From Ligustrum vulgare (taxonomy: Eukaryota > Streptophyta > Magnoliopsida > Lamiales > Oleaceae), in NCBI GenBank assembly GCA_963555705.1, contig OY743172.1, positions 19,281,446 to 19,345,445 on the forward strand: a stretch of 64,000 nt of DNA, given 5' to 3'. This document shows, in pieces, positions 30,601-42,600 of the stretch. Position 1 is the first letter of the stretch. The number at the start of each line of letters is the position of its first letter. A program made the translations under genes and the position numbers. The notes below the pieces were generated by a model. The model did no database searches and was not told where the DNA came from. It saw only the letters and a program-made list of their open reading frames with translations.

Positions 30601-33600
30601 TCACAGGAATAACATCAGATACTATTGCTGCCTTTTTATCAGCCATGGTTCAAATGATTTTATTTGCAAATGACAACAGATAGAATGACAGCAAATGAAA
30701 GAGAACAGGTTTGCAGAACAGAGAGAAGGAAGAATAGGAAAGCAACCTGTCTGAACCCTAGCAGCACTACTGGAGAGGATAACAGGCAAACCGAGCACAG
30801 ATATGGACTGTGTAGATTTCGGCGGTGCAGACAGGTGCGGCTGAAGACTCCGGCGACGCAAAACAAATTCCGGCGAGGCAAGCATAGGAGGCTGAAGGCT
30901 CCGACGACGCAAAGAGAACCCCGACGATGCAAGCCAAGGCAGCTACACACTCCTGTGACGCAGGATGAAGCGTAGAAACTGATTTTCCAGACCGGGTCAC
31001 TAGGTTTCCGGTCACCGGACTTCTCCCGAGCGTCGATCGGAAGGTGGCGCTCCTTCCTGTTCCGGCGGCGAAGACAAACGGCCACTCCAAAGGTGTGACC
31101 CAAAATGTTTAACCACTGTTGCTCCAAGACAGAAGAAACGTGAAGGCTGGAGCTAGGGTTTTGGCTAGTGCTCTGATACCATGTAACCCGAAAGTTTTCT
31201 GTATTATTAATGAATAACACTATACATATTTATACAACAATAGAGAACCTATACTAGGAAAGTAAATAAGTAGAACCCCTAGAGTAAATAGATAGAATCC
31301 CTATAATTAGTCTAGACAACATATTTACAATAACACAAATGAAAGAAAATACGCTCAAACAAATTTGGCCTATCTTGTAATGACAGCTTTGGTTTATAAT
31401 CCATATATAAATTGCGGTCCTCAGTTCCAATTTTTTTACTGGAACCGACCCTCTCATGTTTGCGATATCGCTTATGAAGTCAGCCTGGGTTTATCATGTC
31501 AGTTTCTGCAAGCTGAAGATTCAATGAGCAAAGAATGGAGTTTCCGTACATTGGTACTAATACTCCATCCATGCTTAAAGATTGTTAATTTTTGTAGGTT
31601 GCTTCTGTCAGCTTAGGAGCGGGTTCGATTGTATGGGTGGAGGATCCAGATGAAGCATGGATAGATGGGGAGGTTGTTGCCGTGAATGGTGAAGATATTA
31701 AAGTCCTGTGCACATCAGGAAAAACGGTGTGTATTTTCATACATCCTTTTTTAGTTATTTCGATTGGATTAAGTTTTTCTTGATTTGCAAGTAAACTGGA
31801 GGGCTTACGTATTTCCTAAATTTAGACTCTGTATATTTTTGTTTCTGTTTTTTCTACAGGTTGTTGGTAAGACTTCCAATGTCTATCCCAAAGATGCAGA
31901 AGTCCCACCTTGTGGAGTGGATGACATGACAAAGTTGGCATATCTGCATGAGCCTGGGGTTTTACATAACTTGAAAACCAGATATGATATTAATGAGATT
32001 TATGTAAGTTTCTTAGTAAATCATTATTCATCTGGAGAAGTCCTCTCTTGGCCTGATTACTGCCTTAATCAATAAAAATCTGAAAAATTATTGGGGCTGT
32101 TATTCGTGCATTTTCCAGACGTACACGGGAAATATATTGATTGCTGTGAACCCATTCCAAAGATTGCCCCATCTGTATGATAGCCATATGATGGCACAAT
32201 ATAAAGGAGCAGCATTTGGCGAGCTGAGTCCGCATCCTTTTGCCGTTGCAGATGCTGCATACAGGCAAGTATTGTTTAGGATCGACTACTCAAGTTTGCG
32301 TAAGTTATATTGCTATTGAAGAGACCATTTCTTTGCACAGATTAATGATGCATGAAAGAATAAGTCAGGCAATTTTAGTTAGTGGTGAAAGTGGGGCTGG
32401 TAAAACAGAAAGCACGAAATTGCTTATGCGTTATCTTGCATACATGGGGGGACGAGCTGTGGCTGAGGGAAGCACTGTGGAACAACAAGTTCTTCAGGTA
32501 TATTCTGCTTAATAAGCATAGATGGGAAGTACTGCTCATGGTGGGATATTTCTAGTATTACACTGTATGCCTATTACATTCCTTGTTTCTTATTTTCAGT
32601 CAAACCCTGTTTTGGAAGCATTTGGCAATGCTAAGACAGTCAGAAATAATAATTCAAGGTGCAAACAATAATGCATATGCCATTTTTCTCTGAATGTGTT
32701 GCATACTTTGTTTTCTGAACTGGGGAGGGAGGGAGGAGAAGGGGGGGGGGGGGGGGGATATATATATATATATATCTTTTTGATATAGTCATACAACTAA
32801 TATTACACGCCACATGTTACAGCCGTTTTGGTAAGTTTGTGGAGATCCAGTTTGATCAAAAGGGAAAGATTTCAGGGGCTGCTATTCGAACTTATTTGCT
32901 TGAAAGATCTCGTGTTTGTCAAGTGTCTGATCCCGAGAGAAATTACCATTGTTTCTATATGCTTTGTGCTGCACCAAAGGAGGTAATGGAATATAATTGA
33001 ACCTTTAACCTGTTATCTTTTTTTTATAGAACACTCAATTTTCGAGCATCATATCTTAAAACGGAACTTCCTGTAAATGAAGAATTTGTAGTTTGCTTAC
33101 CACCCCCAACAAAATGAATCTGGTAGTTTACTAAGTTCAATATTCAATCTAGTTTCATTATAGTGGAAGCCATTTATTTTTAAAGTGGCCATCGGCAAGG
33201 CTTAAGGGCTGCACTGGGAGATCCAACTACGTTGGCACCTCCGTAGCACCCATCATAATTTAACCCCGTCGACATTTTACTAAGCAAATGAAAACGCACA
33301 AGGATGTTACAATACTGATGGATCAAGACACTGACGGGGAATCAAGATAATTTATATTAGTATTCCAGTTCGACTAAATTAGGTTATCGTGGTTTTCTAG
33401 TTCGAGTAAATTAGGGTTACTTATTTATTTCCTTCTCAAATTAGGTTTAATTAGACTACAAAAAGAGGGTCTATTCATTGTAATTTACACACTCTGATAC
33501 AGAATAAAACTTCTATATCCTCCCTCTAATTTCTGTTATCTTCGTCTCTTTCTTCTTTCTTCTCTCTTCCTCTTTATTTTCTCAATCTCGTTCTTTGATT

Positions 33601-36600
33601 GATTGTGTCCTGCGTCAAATACAAGCCTAAAGGCCAAGCAAAACACTAACGAAAATGAAAAGAACTTGTTAGCATATCTGTTGTAACTCGACCAGCCCAA
33701 AAATCTGGACAGGAGATCCACCCCACTGAACTGAAGCACACTCTATTGCATGATTAGCTGACAAATCTGATGCATCATTGCTGTCCGGGTATGTGTGATA
33801 CCTAAAAATTCATATGAGAAACATAATACAAAAAGCATGCCCATTCAGACCTCAAAAGCCATGGAACCGTGCTGCACTTGTGCTCTATTATTGCACCACA
33901 AAAGTGGAACCACTTTCTAACCATGCATTGAACTAGCCTTTCTTGCATGCAAATCTAAACGCGTGTATTATAGTCCAAACTTCTGATTTGGAAGCACATC
34001 TTACTCCCAAAGGGGCTGCGAAACACCGTTTCACAAAACCATGGCTGTTTCTAATAATATCACCATATCCTGATAGGCCCAGACTCCTAGTGCAGCTTCA
34101 TTAGTGTTAATTTTCTCCCAACCTGGCAAGGTTGTCCAGCAAAGAACTGGTATGACTTGAGGTGCATGAGAAGGCTGCCCTTTTACTGAAGAAAATTAAG
34201 GGTTTGTTTGGTAGAAATCAGTTTTTTCTCAAACTCATTCAACTCTATGATGCACCGACATGGACACATGTATCCGACACGATATGTGTCGGACACATCG
34301 ACACGCAATTTTTCAAAAAAGTACCGATACGACACGTTAATTAGAATATTTAAAATTCTTCATTTATATAGTATAAATTTAGTTTTATACTTATTATTAA
34401 TTTTGTTTGTTGAAATCTTTTATATTTGAGTACCTATTTGATATTTTATAATAATTTTGAGTTAAAAAATATATGATTCTCTTATAAAGAAAGAAGAATG
34501 ACCATAGTAGAGTATCGGAGGAGCGTCGTATCAGACACAAGTCCGACACATGTTGAACACGGACACATGTCGGACATGGACACGTTACCCTAATTGAAGT
34601 GTCTGTGCTACATTCAACCATACATTCTTTGATAAAAAAATCACTTTTCACTTCATATAATCTCTCCTTAACAAACACTAAGCCCCTTGTTTGGTTTTTC
34701 TAAAAATTAAATTTTTATTAAATTTTGATAAAAGTTGACATGTGTGGTTCAAAAGTTGATAAAAGTTGTGGCCTCGTGAAATGTATAGTTAAAAAAGAGT
34801 TTTGGAAAAAATGTGTTTTAAATAATGGGGGCTTAGACGCTTAGTATCTTAAACTCAGCCATGGTATTGTACCATCCAGCCCTAGACAATGTATTCGCTT
34901 CTCTAGCCGCACAGGTGATGGAGAGCATGGCAAGGGGACATGTAGACCATCTTTGACAAATTCCTCCTTCATGGGATCCTTCATCCATTCATTTGCGGTG
35001 AAAATGTGGTCAATATCTCTTCTTAAAGACATGAATGCAGCTATTCGAATTTTTTATGGACAGGCTCCATGTTAAAACGAAAATTAGTCAATTTCGCGTT
35101 AAAAAAATATTTTCTTGTGTTACATTGGATTGTGGAATTTTCCATCTCAACATGTAAATTAGACCCTACATGAGTCTGCCCTCTGTAAAACCACGTGTGT
35201 CATGATTCTCATTGCAAGTTATGAGATTTGGATTCCACATTGAAAGTATGGGTTATGAATGTATGGTTTATACAGACATGAGTTCTCCAACTTCAACAGC
35301 TAGGTTTTGAGGTATGACTCTCCCAAGTTCTATAACGATGGTAATAGAATATACATCACGTCTTTTGATGCAATCAAGTGGCGTGGATGGTGACGTCGGG
35401 ATAACACTGTTCTTTTGGGACTAGTAATGGACTAGTGCAAAGTCAGTCCGACTAGTCATGGGCTAATGCAAAGTCAATCTGATGTGGTGTGGGATCTCGG
35501 AGTGGGGTGGTTTGTCATGGTTTCAATTGCAAGTTACGAGGCTTGGAGCCACATTGAAATTACGAGTTTTCGATGTGTTGTTTATATATACTTGGGTTTT
35601 TCAACTTCAACGGCTAGCTTTTGAGGTATGACTTTCCCAAGTTCTATAATGTGTAACTATTTTCTCATATATACCAAGCAGATTGCTTGTTAATGGGTCC
35701 ATGCTGGACGAAACATCACCAACAACCTCCTTATTCCATGCTTTAATTGCACATTTTAACATTTTTGGCTTACCAGTAATAAGATCATATGGTGTACCGT
35801 GCTGATGATTAGTCCAAACTGAACACACCAGATCCTGGAATGAAATATGGATCACACTCATCAACAGAAATCCGGATGGCCTAGGATCGATATTGATTGA
35901 AGCAAATTGGAAGACCAGTAATGGCTTGTGATCCAATTTGTGCCTCGGTAAGGCAGCACAATTAATTGCTTCCTATAAACCCAAATAATGATCAGTAGAA
36001 AGCGCTCTATACAGATGGCATTTCATGTGCCCTATAACCCTTCCACTGGACCAAGCATAATGTGCCCCAGATGTGTCCAATTCTCTCAAGTTGCATATCA
36101 AATAAACTCTTGAACTCTTCCACTGCAAGCGTTGAGGGATGAAAGCCTTTTTTTCATGTGAGCCCAACACGGAAATAAAGTCCCCAACAAACATACGCCA
36201 AGTGACTAAATGAGCTGTTTCAGTGATGCCTATAGCAGCCTTGATATCTTATAAAGGACACTAGCATATACAAAAAAAAGCAGCGACGACCGAAAAATGT
36301 GAACCCAACAGAAATAAATTGCTCATGTGAAACATATAATATATATTTATATGCGTTCAGGGCTTTCTCATCAAGTCCTTTTGAGTATAATAACTTGTAA
36401 ACTGTGTATTTGATTCTAACTCCACATGCAGTTCATTTACTCACATCAGTTATGCCCAATATAGCGAACAGTAGTTTGTGCTGTTATCTCTCTGTAGTGT
36501 ATATAGTTAGAAGTGACATTTTGACTTCATTCACATCATTCTGTTTTCATTTCGTAGTCATCTGTGACTGTGTATGTGATATAACTTCCCTCAGTTCTTT

Positions 36601-39600
36601 TCATGGCATTCTTTCTTTCATATTTTGGCTTGTGGATCGAATCAGTTTATGCAAAAAACTGATCTAATAATGTTTTCATAATTGAATTTATATTACTCTT
36701 AACTGAGATGGATTATGATTTTATTATTTAAGGTGAAATCTGATTTCATTGTTTTCAATTTTAGGAGATTCAAAAATATAAATTAGGAGATCTGAGAACA
36801 TTTCATTATTTAAATCAATCAAGTTGCTACGAATTGGATGGGCTTGACGAATGCAAAGAATATATAGCAACAAGGAAGGCAATGGATACTGTTGGAATAA
36901 GTTCCAAGGAGCAGGTATTAGACGCAGTTATTTAAATTGCAAAGGCTTCTTGCCTTCTGATACAAATTTTGCTAATTCTCTTTGTTTTTCTATCCAGGAT
37001 GCAATATTTCGAGTTATTGCTGCAATCTTGCATCTTGGAAACATTGAATTTGTGAAGGGAAAGGAAATAGACTCGTCAATGCCCAAAGATGAAAAATCTT
37101 GGTTTCATTTAAGAACTGCAGCGGAGCTTTTTAAGTAATTCTTTTTTTTTTTCCTCCCCTGGGGCATGCAGTAACTAGTAAGAAAAAATCCATTGTTTCT
37201 ATTTAATTCTTAGTGCCTAAAACTTCAGCATTTTGTAGGTGTAATGTGAAGGCTTTAGAGGATTCCCTGTGCAAGCGTGTAATTTTAACTCGTGATGAGA
37301 CCATCACCAAATGGTTAGATCCAGAAGCTGCTGTTTCCAGTAGGGATGCTTTGGCCAAAATTGTCTACTCTAGATTATTTGACTGGTAATTTTCACTTTC
37401 TTGCTCGAAGAAGATGTGCATCACATAAACAAAGTCATGTCCCGCTTATATCATTTTCTTTAGTTGTCTGCTGCTTTTATATCGATTTTGTTAAAAATCA
37501 TGATTTTTGCTCTTTTACCATTATTATGCAGGCTTGTAGAAAAGATCAATAGTTCAATAGGTCAAGATCCGAACAAAAAAAGTTTGATCGGGGTGCTGGA
37601 TATCCATGGATTTGAGAGTTTCGAGACTAACAGGTGCTTAACTGGTACGCTCTATATTTTTGGATATATAGTTTTTTTGTTGGGGGCAGTCAGTGCACTA
37701 ATTTACACTTTTCTGTGCCTATTCTGTGAATAATCTTTCTTTCTACTTTCATGGTCATAACAAATGACTTGCTTTCTCAATTTCATGAACGTGACATCAT
37801 GATCTCTTTTTATCGTTTCCCAGTGAAAGAAGAAAATATTAATTCAAAATTTGAGATGATGTGTCTGAATACCTCTCTTTCTCTGTTATTGCATTTGAAG
37901 ATTTGAAATAGTTCTTGTTCCCGTCTTTTGAAATGCGAACTGTTGCAAGTAATTAGGGAAAAATGCTTATGCCATTATTGTCTCCCATTTGGGACAGAGT
38001 AATGATGGTCCATCCTACAATTTTATGGATGAACCATCCCTCCCCCGGACTAAAAACACCTGATGCATGCTCCAGGTTGACCCATTATTTTGAGTGATGT
38101 CTAAGGTACTACTTACTAGAGTCAAAGAAGTACTGTTTCCTGCATTTTGAATTATGAATAGTTTAATGTCAGTATGTTATTTGACTTGTTCATTGACTTG
38201 AGATGTGATATTTTGCAAAAGTTTTTAGTATACCATTGATTTCATTAACGTTGCATATTTCTACAGTTTTGAACAATTTTGCATAAACTTGACCAATGAG
38301 AAGCTTCAGCAGCACTTTAATCAGGTTTCTCATGGATTCCTTATTCTTTATTGCTTGATTTTACTTGCTCCCCCATGGTTCAATTTTGTGAAACCCATTC
38401 CCTTATTTGACAGCATGTTTTCAAAATGGAGCAAGAGGAGTATACGAAAGAGGAAATCGACTGGAGCTACATTGAGTTCATCGACAATCAAGATGTTCTA
38501 GATCTCATTGAAAAGGTTCTGCTGACTGTGATGTTAATTTTAAGTGTTTCTTTCAATTGTTTTTTTACATCTTTCACCAGTTAAAGTTGAAGAAAAATGG
38601 TACCTCGTTCTCTGTGCAATAGTCTTGCAAATATACTCTTGTTACTGTGAAATTTGTTTTTAGGCTTCCCAGAGTAACGCCATACTAATGTAGGGTATTT
38701 TAACCCCTTCACCCAAGAGGTGTATAGCTCATGGAGGAGATGCAATTCAACTCTATATCTACCAGAGTCTAGTCCGGGAATCCACCAGCACCTGAATCCT
38801 ACTCTCTATGGGCCCATCCCATTTCAAGCATGCCCTTGCATTATTTACCACCCGATAAAAATGCTACATGGACCCAACACAGGACTTCCAACTTTGATTC
38901 CATATGATGTAGGATAGTCACAACTTTGCCCAAAAGCTATAGTTGATGGAGGAGGTGCAATCCATCCTATATCATCCAGAATCAAGTCCAGGAATCCACC
39001 ACCCTTTCGGACACATCCTGTTTCAAACATGCTATTGCATTACATACCATACCCTTTAGTCACTAGTCTAATTATATCTAATTTTACAACAGTGCTTGAT
39101 TCTCTTGCAACTATCTATTAATGGAGTCCTAGAGTATTAAGTAACTTTATTTATGATGCCCATTTTACGCTTTACTTTTCCATTTTTTGTTTCTGGGTAT
39201 AGTGCCATTTTTCCTATTTAAAATCCACGATCCTTAGTCTGTTTGACTGTCTTTCTGTAACCCCCCCCCCCCCCCCCCCCCCCCCCTTTTCCTTGTTCTG
39301 GAGGTGGATGAGTTAGGAAATTTTGTTCATCTTGTTTGTTGATGTAAATGCTGAGTTATTTTGACTATCATTATAACATTTCCCACTTTTACCTGTATTC
39401 TTTCTAACACATATCGTTTTAATTTTCAGAAACCAGGTGGCATTATAGCTCTTCTTGATGAAGCTTGGTAAGCTTTTCTATCCTTTAACGGGCTTTTATT
39501 AACAATGCTTCATTTTGTTTATTGTCATAATTACTTAGGAAAATTATATGGCCGTGTCTCTGTGTTGTAGCATGTTTCCTCGATCAACTCATGAAACATT

Positions 39601-42600
39601 TGCTCAAAAGCTTTACCAGACTTTAAAAAACCATAAACGCTTCAGCAAGCCCAAATTATCTCGTTCTGACTTCACTATTTCCCATTATGCCGGTGATGTA
39701 AGTTCCATTCTTTTCTTTATTTTCTATAAGTTGAATAAATGAATTGAATTTTCTAGTTTACGTAAAAAATAAGGAGATTGCATTAAAAAGCATCAACTAC
39801 AACTTGTTTCATATGTTAGGTCACATATCAAACTGAGATGTTTCTGGACAAAAACAAAGATTATGTTATTGCTGAGCACCAATCACTCTTGACTGCTTCC
39901 AACTGTTCCTTCATTTCGGGCTTATTTACAATGTCAAATGAGGAGACCTCTAAACAATCAAAGTTCTCTTCCATTGGCTCAAGGTTCAAGGTCTGTAATT
40001 CTCCACCTCCTTTTTCTCTCTGTGCGCGTCTCTATCTTTTTATCTTAGTGTTTATCACCGCATTGTCCTTTCTGGCAAGTATGTTGAGGTATTAACTTTT
40101 CTGATGATACATTTGCAGCAACAATTGCAAGCTCTACTTGAAATTCTAAGTACCACTGAACCTCATTACATTCGCTGCGTGAAGCCCAATAATATTCTTA
40201 AGCCAGCTATCTTTGAGAATCAAAATGTCTTGCAACAACTACTTTGTGGGGTAAAAAAAAGATTTTTTCATTGGTTGCCAATGTATCTTGAAAGAATAGC
40301 TTCTTGAGATTTTGATCAGTTTATATTTATTACATGTGTATACAGGGAGTCATGGAAGCAATTAGGATAAGTTGTGCAGGATATCCTACCAAAAGACCCT
40401 TTGATGAATTTGTAGACCGTTTTAGCATCCTAGCTCCCGAGGTTTTAGATGGAAGGTATATTCATCGTTACTTAATACTTTTCATGTCGCTCATTCTGGG
40501 TGTTGTATGTCACTCTAATGGAAATTGATAAATAGTACGGATGGGGTCATTGCTTGCAAGAGGCTTTTGGAGAAAGTAGGACTTGAAGGCTATCAGGTAG
40601 TGTATTATTTTGTTGGTTAATTAATGAATGCTGCATATATCTACCATTCATTTGGAACTTTGACATTAGTATTTATCCCGTTTAATCAAAATGATCCTTT
40701 CCAGCGTTATAGCACTCCAGGTCCTAATCTTGTTTCAGAGGCATGGTAGTGTGACTTTATGTGAGAAGTGATAACGTATTTATTGATAGTTTTCCTTGGT
40801 TCTTGAAAGTAAACTTTCTTGATTGTTGGTCTCATCAGAATATTATTTTGTCCTTTTAGCTGTATTAAATTGGTTTTTCAACCATTTATGACATTTTTAT
40901 TTCTTTTACTGTTGCTTTTTTCTCTATGAAACTAAGAGCATCTTCAATGAGATAATGTCCACTATGTATATGTGGTAAAGACATTGACATTAACATTAAA
41001 AAACTTCTCCAATGCAATAATGTTCATTGTGCATACGTGTCAAACTATTATTAGTTTCCAAGAAAAAATGAAAGAGAGATAAATGATTTAATTGGATAAA
41101 AAATATTAAATTAATGCTAGACATTGTCTAGCATAATTTAATTATGATACAAGCAATTCTTGCCATTTGTCAAAAAAATAGCTAGACATTGTATCTAAAC
41201 AATATCACATTGGAGATGCTCTAAGTCTTGACGTAATCAGAAGTGCTATTAGCTTTTTCTATCTAGAATCGCGGTGCTTGCTCTATATGCTAATGCTTAC
41301 TATAGGAAGACTACTGCTACTATGATGGTTGCTCCTTGTAACCTTGTATCCAAAAATTAAGTAGCTTGGCTCTTTTTGTTGCTTAGTTATTATACGAATC
41401 CTGGACGAAACTGATTTAATAGTTATAATTTGGTGAAAATTGGATTCTTAATTTACGGTGAAAATTGGATTCTTAATTTATGAGCCTGCTTTTATTTTAA
41501 TGCTGATAGTGGTTTTTTTTTTTGGAACTTGAATCCTTGTAGTGTATCGATGATGAAAATGAGGTCCATATCTGTTGCCATTTTGAATCTTTTATGCCAC
41601 TTCCAGCTAGTTGGTTTAATGAAATATAGCATGTGATCAAATGTAATTTTTTAGTGTTTGCATAGCTTAGGCATCGTTACAAGTTTCTAATTTAGATATT
41701 TAACGTTCAATTCATTTATCGAGTCTCATTATTACTTAATCCTGAACTTTTATGTAACCTGGGACATATAGGCTCTTTTTGGTTGTTTTTTCCCCATGCA
41801 GGCTTTCGGTAGAAGTATCACCCTGACCTATAATCATGATAGATTTCTTTGTCTTAATAGGTCAACTAAAGTGATCGTCTTCTGTTGTTCATGAATATGT
41901 TATCCTTTTTCCAATTCTTTTTTTCCACTTTATTTTTCTATTAAATCCGAAACCTATCTCGTGTTCACCTCAAAAAAGATCTGACAGATAATTAGTCCCT
42001 GCTACATGTTCCAGCATTTGAACAATTAGGCTCAACTGATAATATCATAATTTTAATATGTTGGTTGCAGCTATTACTTTTTGCTTGTATAAGCTATCAT
42101 AATTCTTAAACTTCAAAGGCACGTTTGATAGGTATGACTGGACAACACTAAGGAAGAAGTTCAAATCTTGACTAATGTCATGTCCAGCGCTGCTAATATT
42201 GTGCACTAAGTATGCTCTACATGCTACATTGGTTAAATTCTACTAATTAAAATAGTAATTCAGTATTCTTAACAATAAGTCCTAAAGACTTTTTGGTTCA
42301 TCGTGCTATTGCTATGGGTTTATGTACAACTACATTGATCTTAGTGAGATCTATAGATGCACTGATGTACACGGTACCAAGACAATGCCACATGAATCCT
42401 TATCCCATGCAATGGCCCGAGAAGAAGGGTACTTTATATTTTTGTTATGAGGCATCAATATGGACACTTCGACACATGATCTTTTAAAAAGCACTTAAAC
42501 AAGTCGTTGGTACGTAGATTAAATTCTTTATTTATATAGTATAAATTTAGTTTTATACTTGCTATTAATTTTTCTTGTTGAAATCTTTTAAATAAGGTTG

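Larger units (their letters stand above)
26425..31335 (-). mobile_element. Ty1/copia retrotransposon in myosin intron 1
   Basis: Short 154-bp LTRs (26425-26578, 31182-31335) differ at 4 positions. CAAAT is duplicated exactly at 26420-26424 and 31336-31340. A perfect initiator-Met primer site (TGGTATCAGAGC, minus strand, 31170-31181) follows the right LTR, and the purine tract TTGAGGGGGAG precedes the left. The size (4.9 kb) and short LTRs fit the Ale/Retrofit-type lineages. The polyprotein is broken by two frameshifts and one stop, so this copy is not autonomous, but it is young. It lies antisense to the host gene. Confidence 0.95.

Noticed and set aside
30660..31220. 186-aa minus-strand frame and overlapping frames beside the copia gag start
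   Set aside because: They fall in the leader between 5' LTR and gag of the 26425-31335 element and show only low-complexity Ser/Leu/Cys text.
33305..33620. LTR-like text (TTAGGGTTACTTATTTATTT...) in intron 7
   Set aside because: No second copy, no clear ends, no duplication; may be a solo LTR but not supportable.
34841..35032. 63-aa minus-strand frame in intron 7
   Set aside because: Looks protein-like but matches no domain I can name; could be part of the LINE or another repeat.
38715..39060. Diverged direct duplication in intron 13 (GATGGAGGAGGTGCAATCC-type blocks)
   Set aside because: Similarity is patchy and I could not define borders well enough to list it as a feature.
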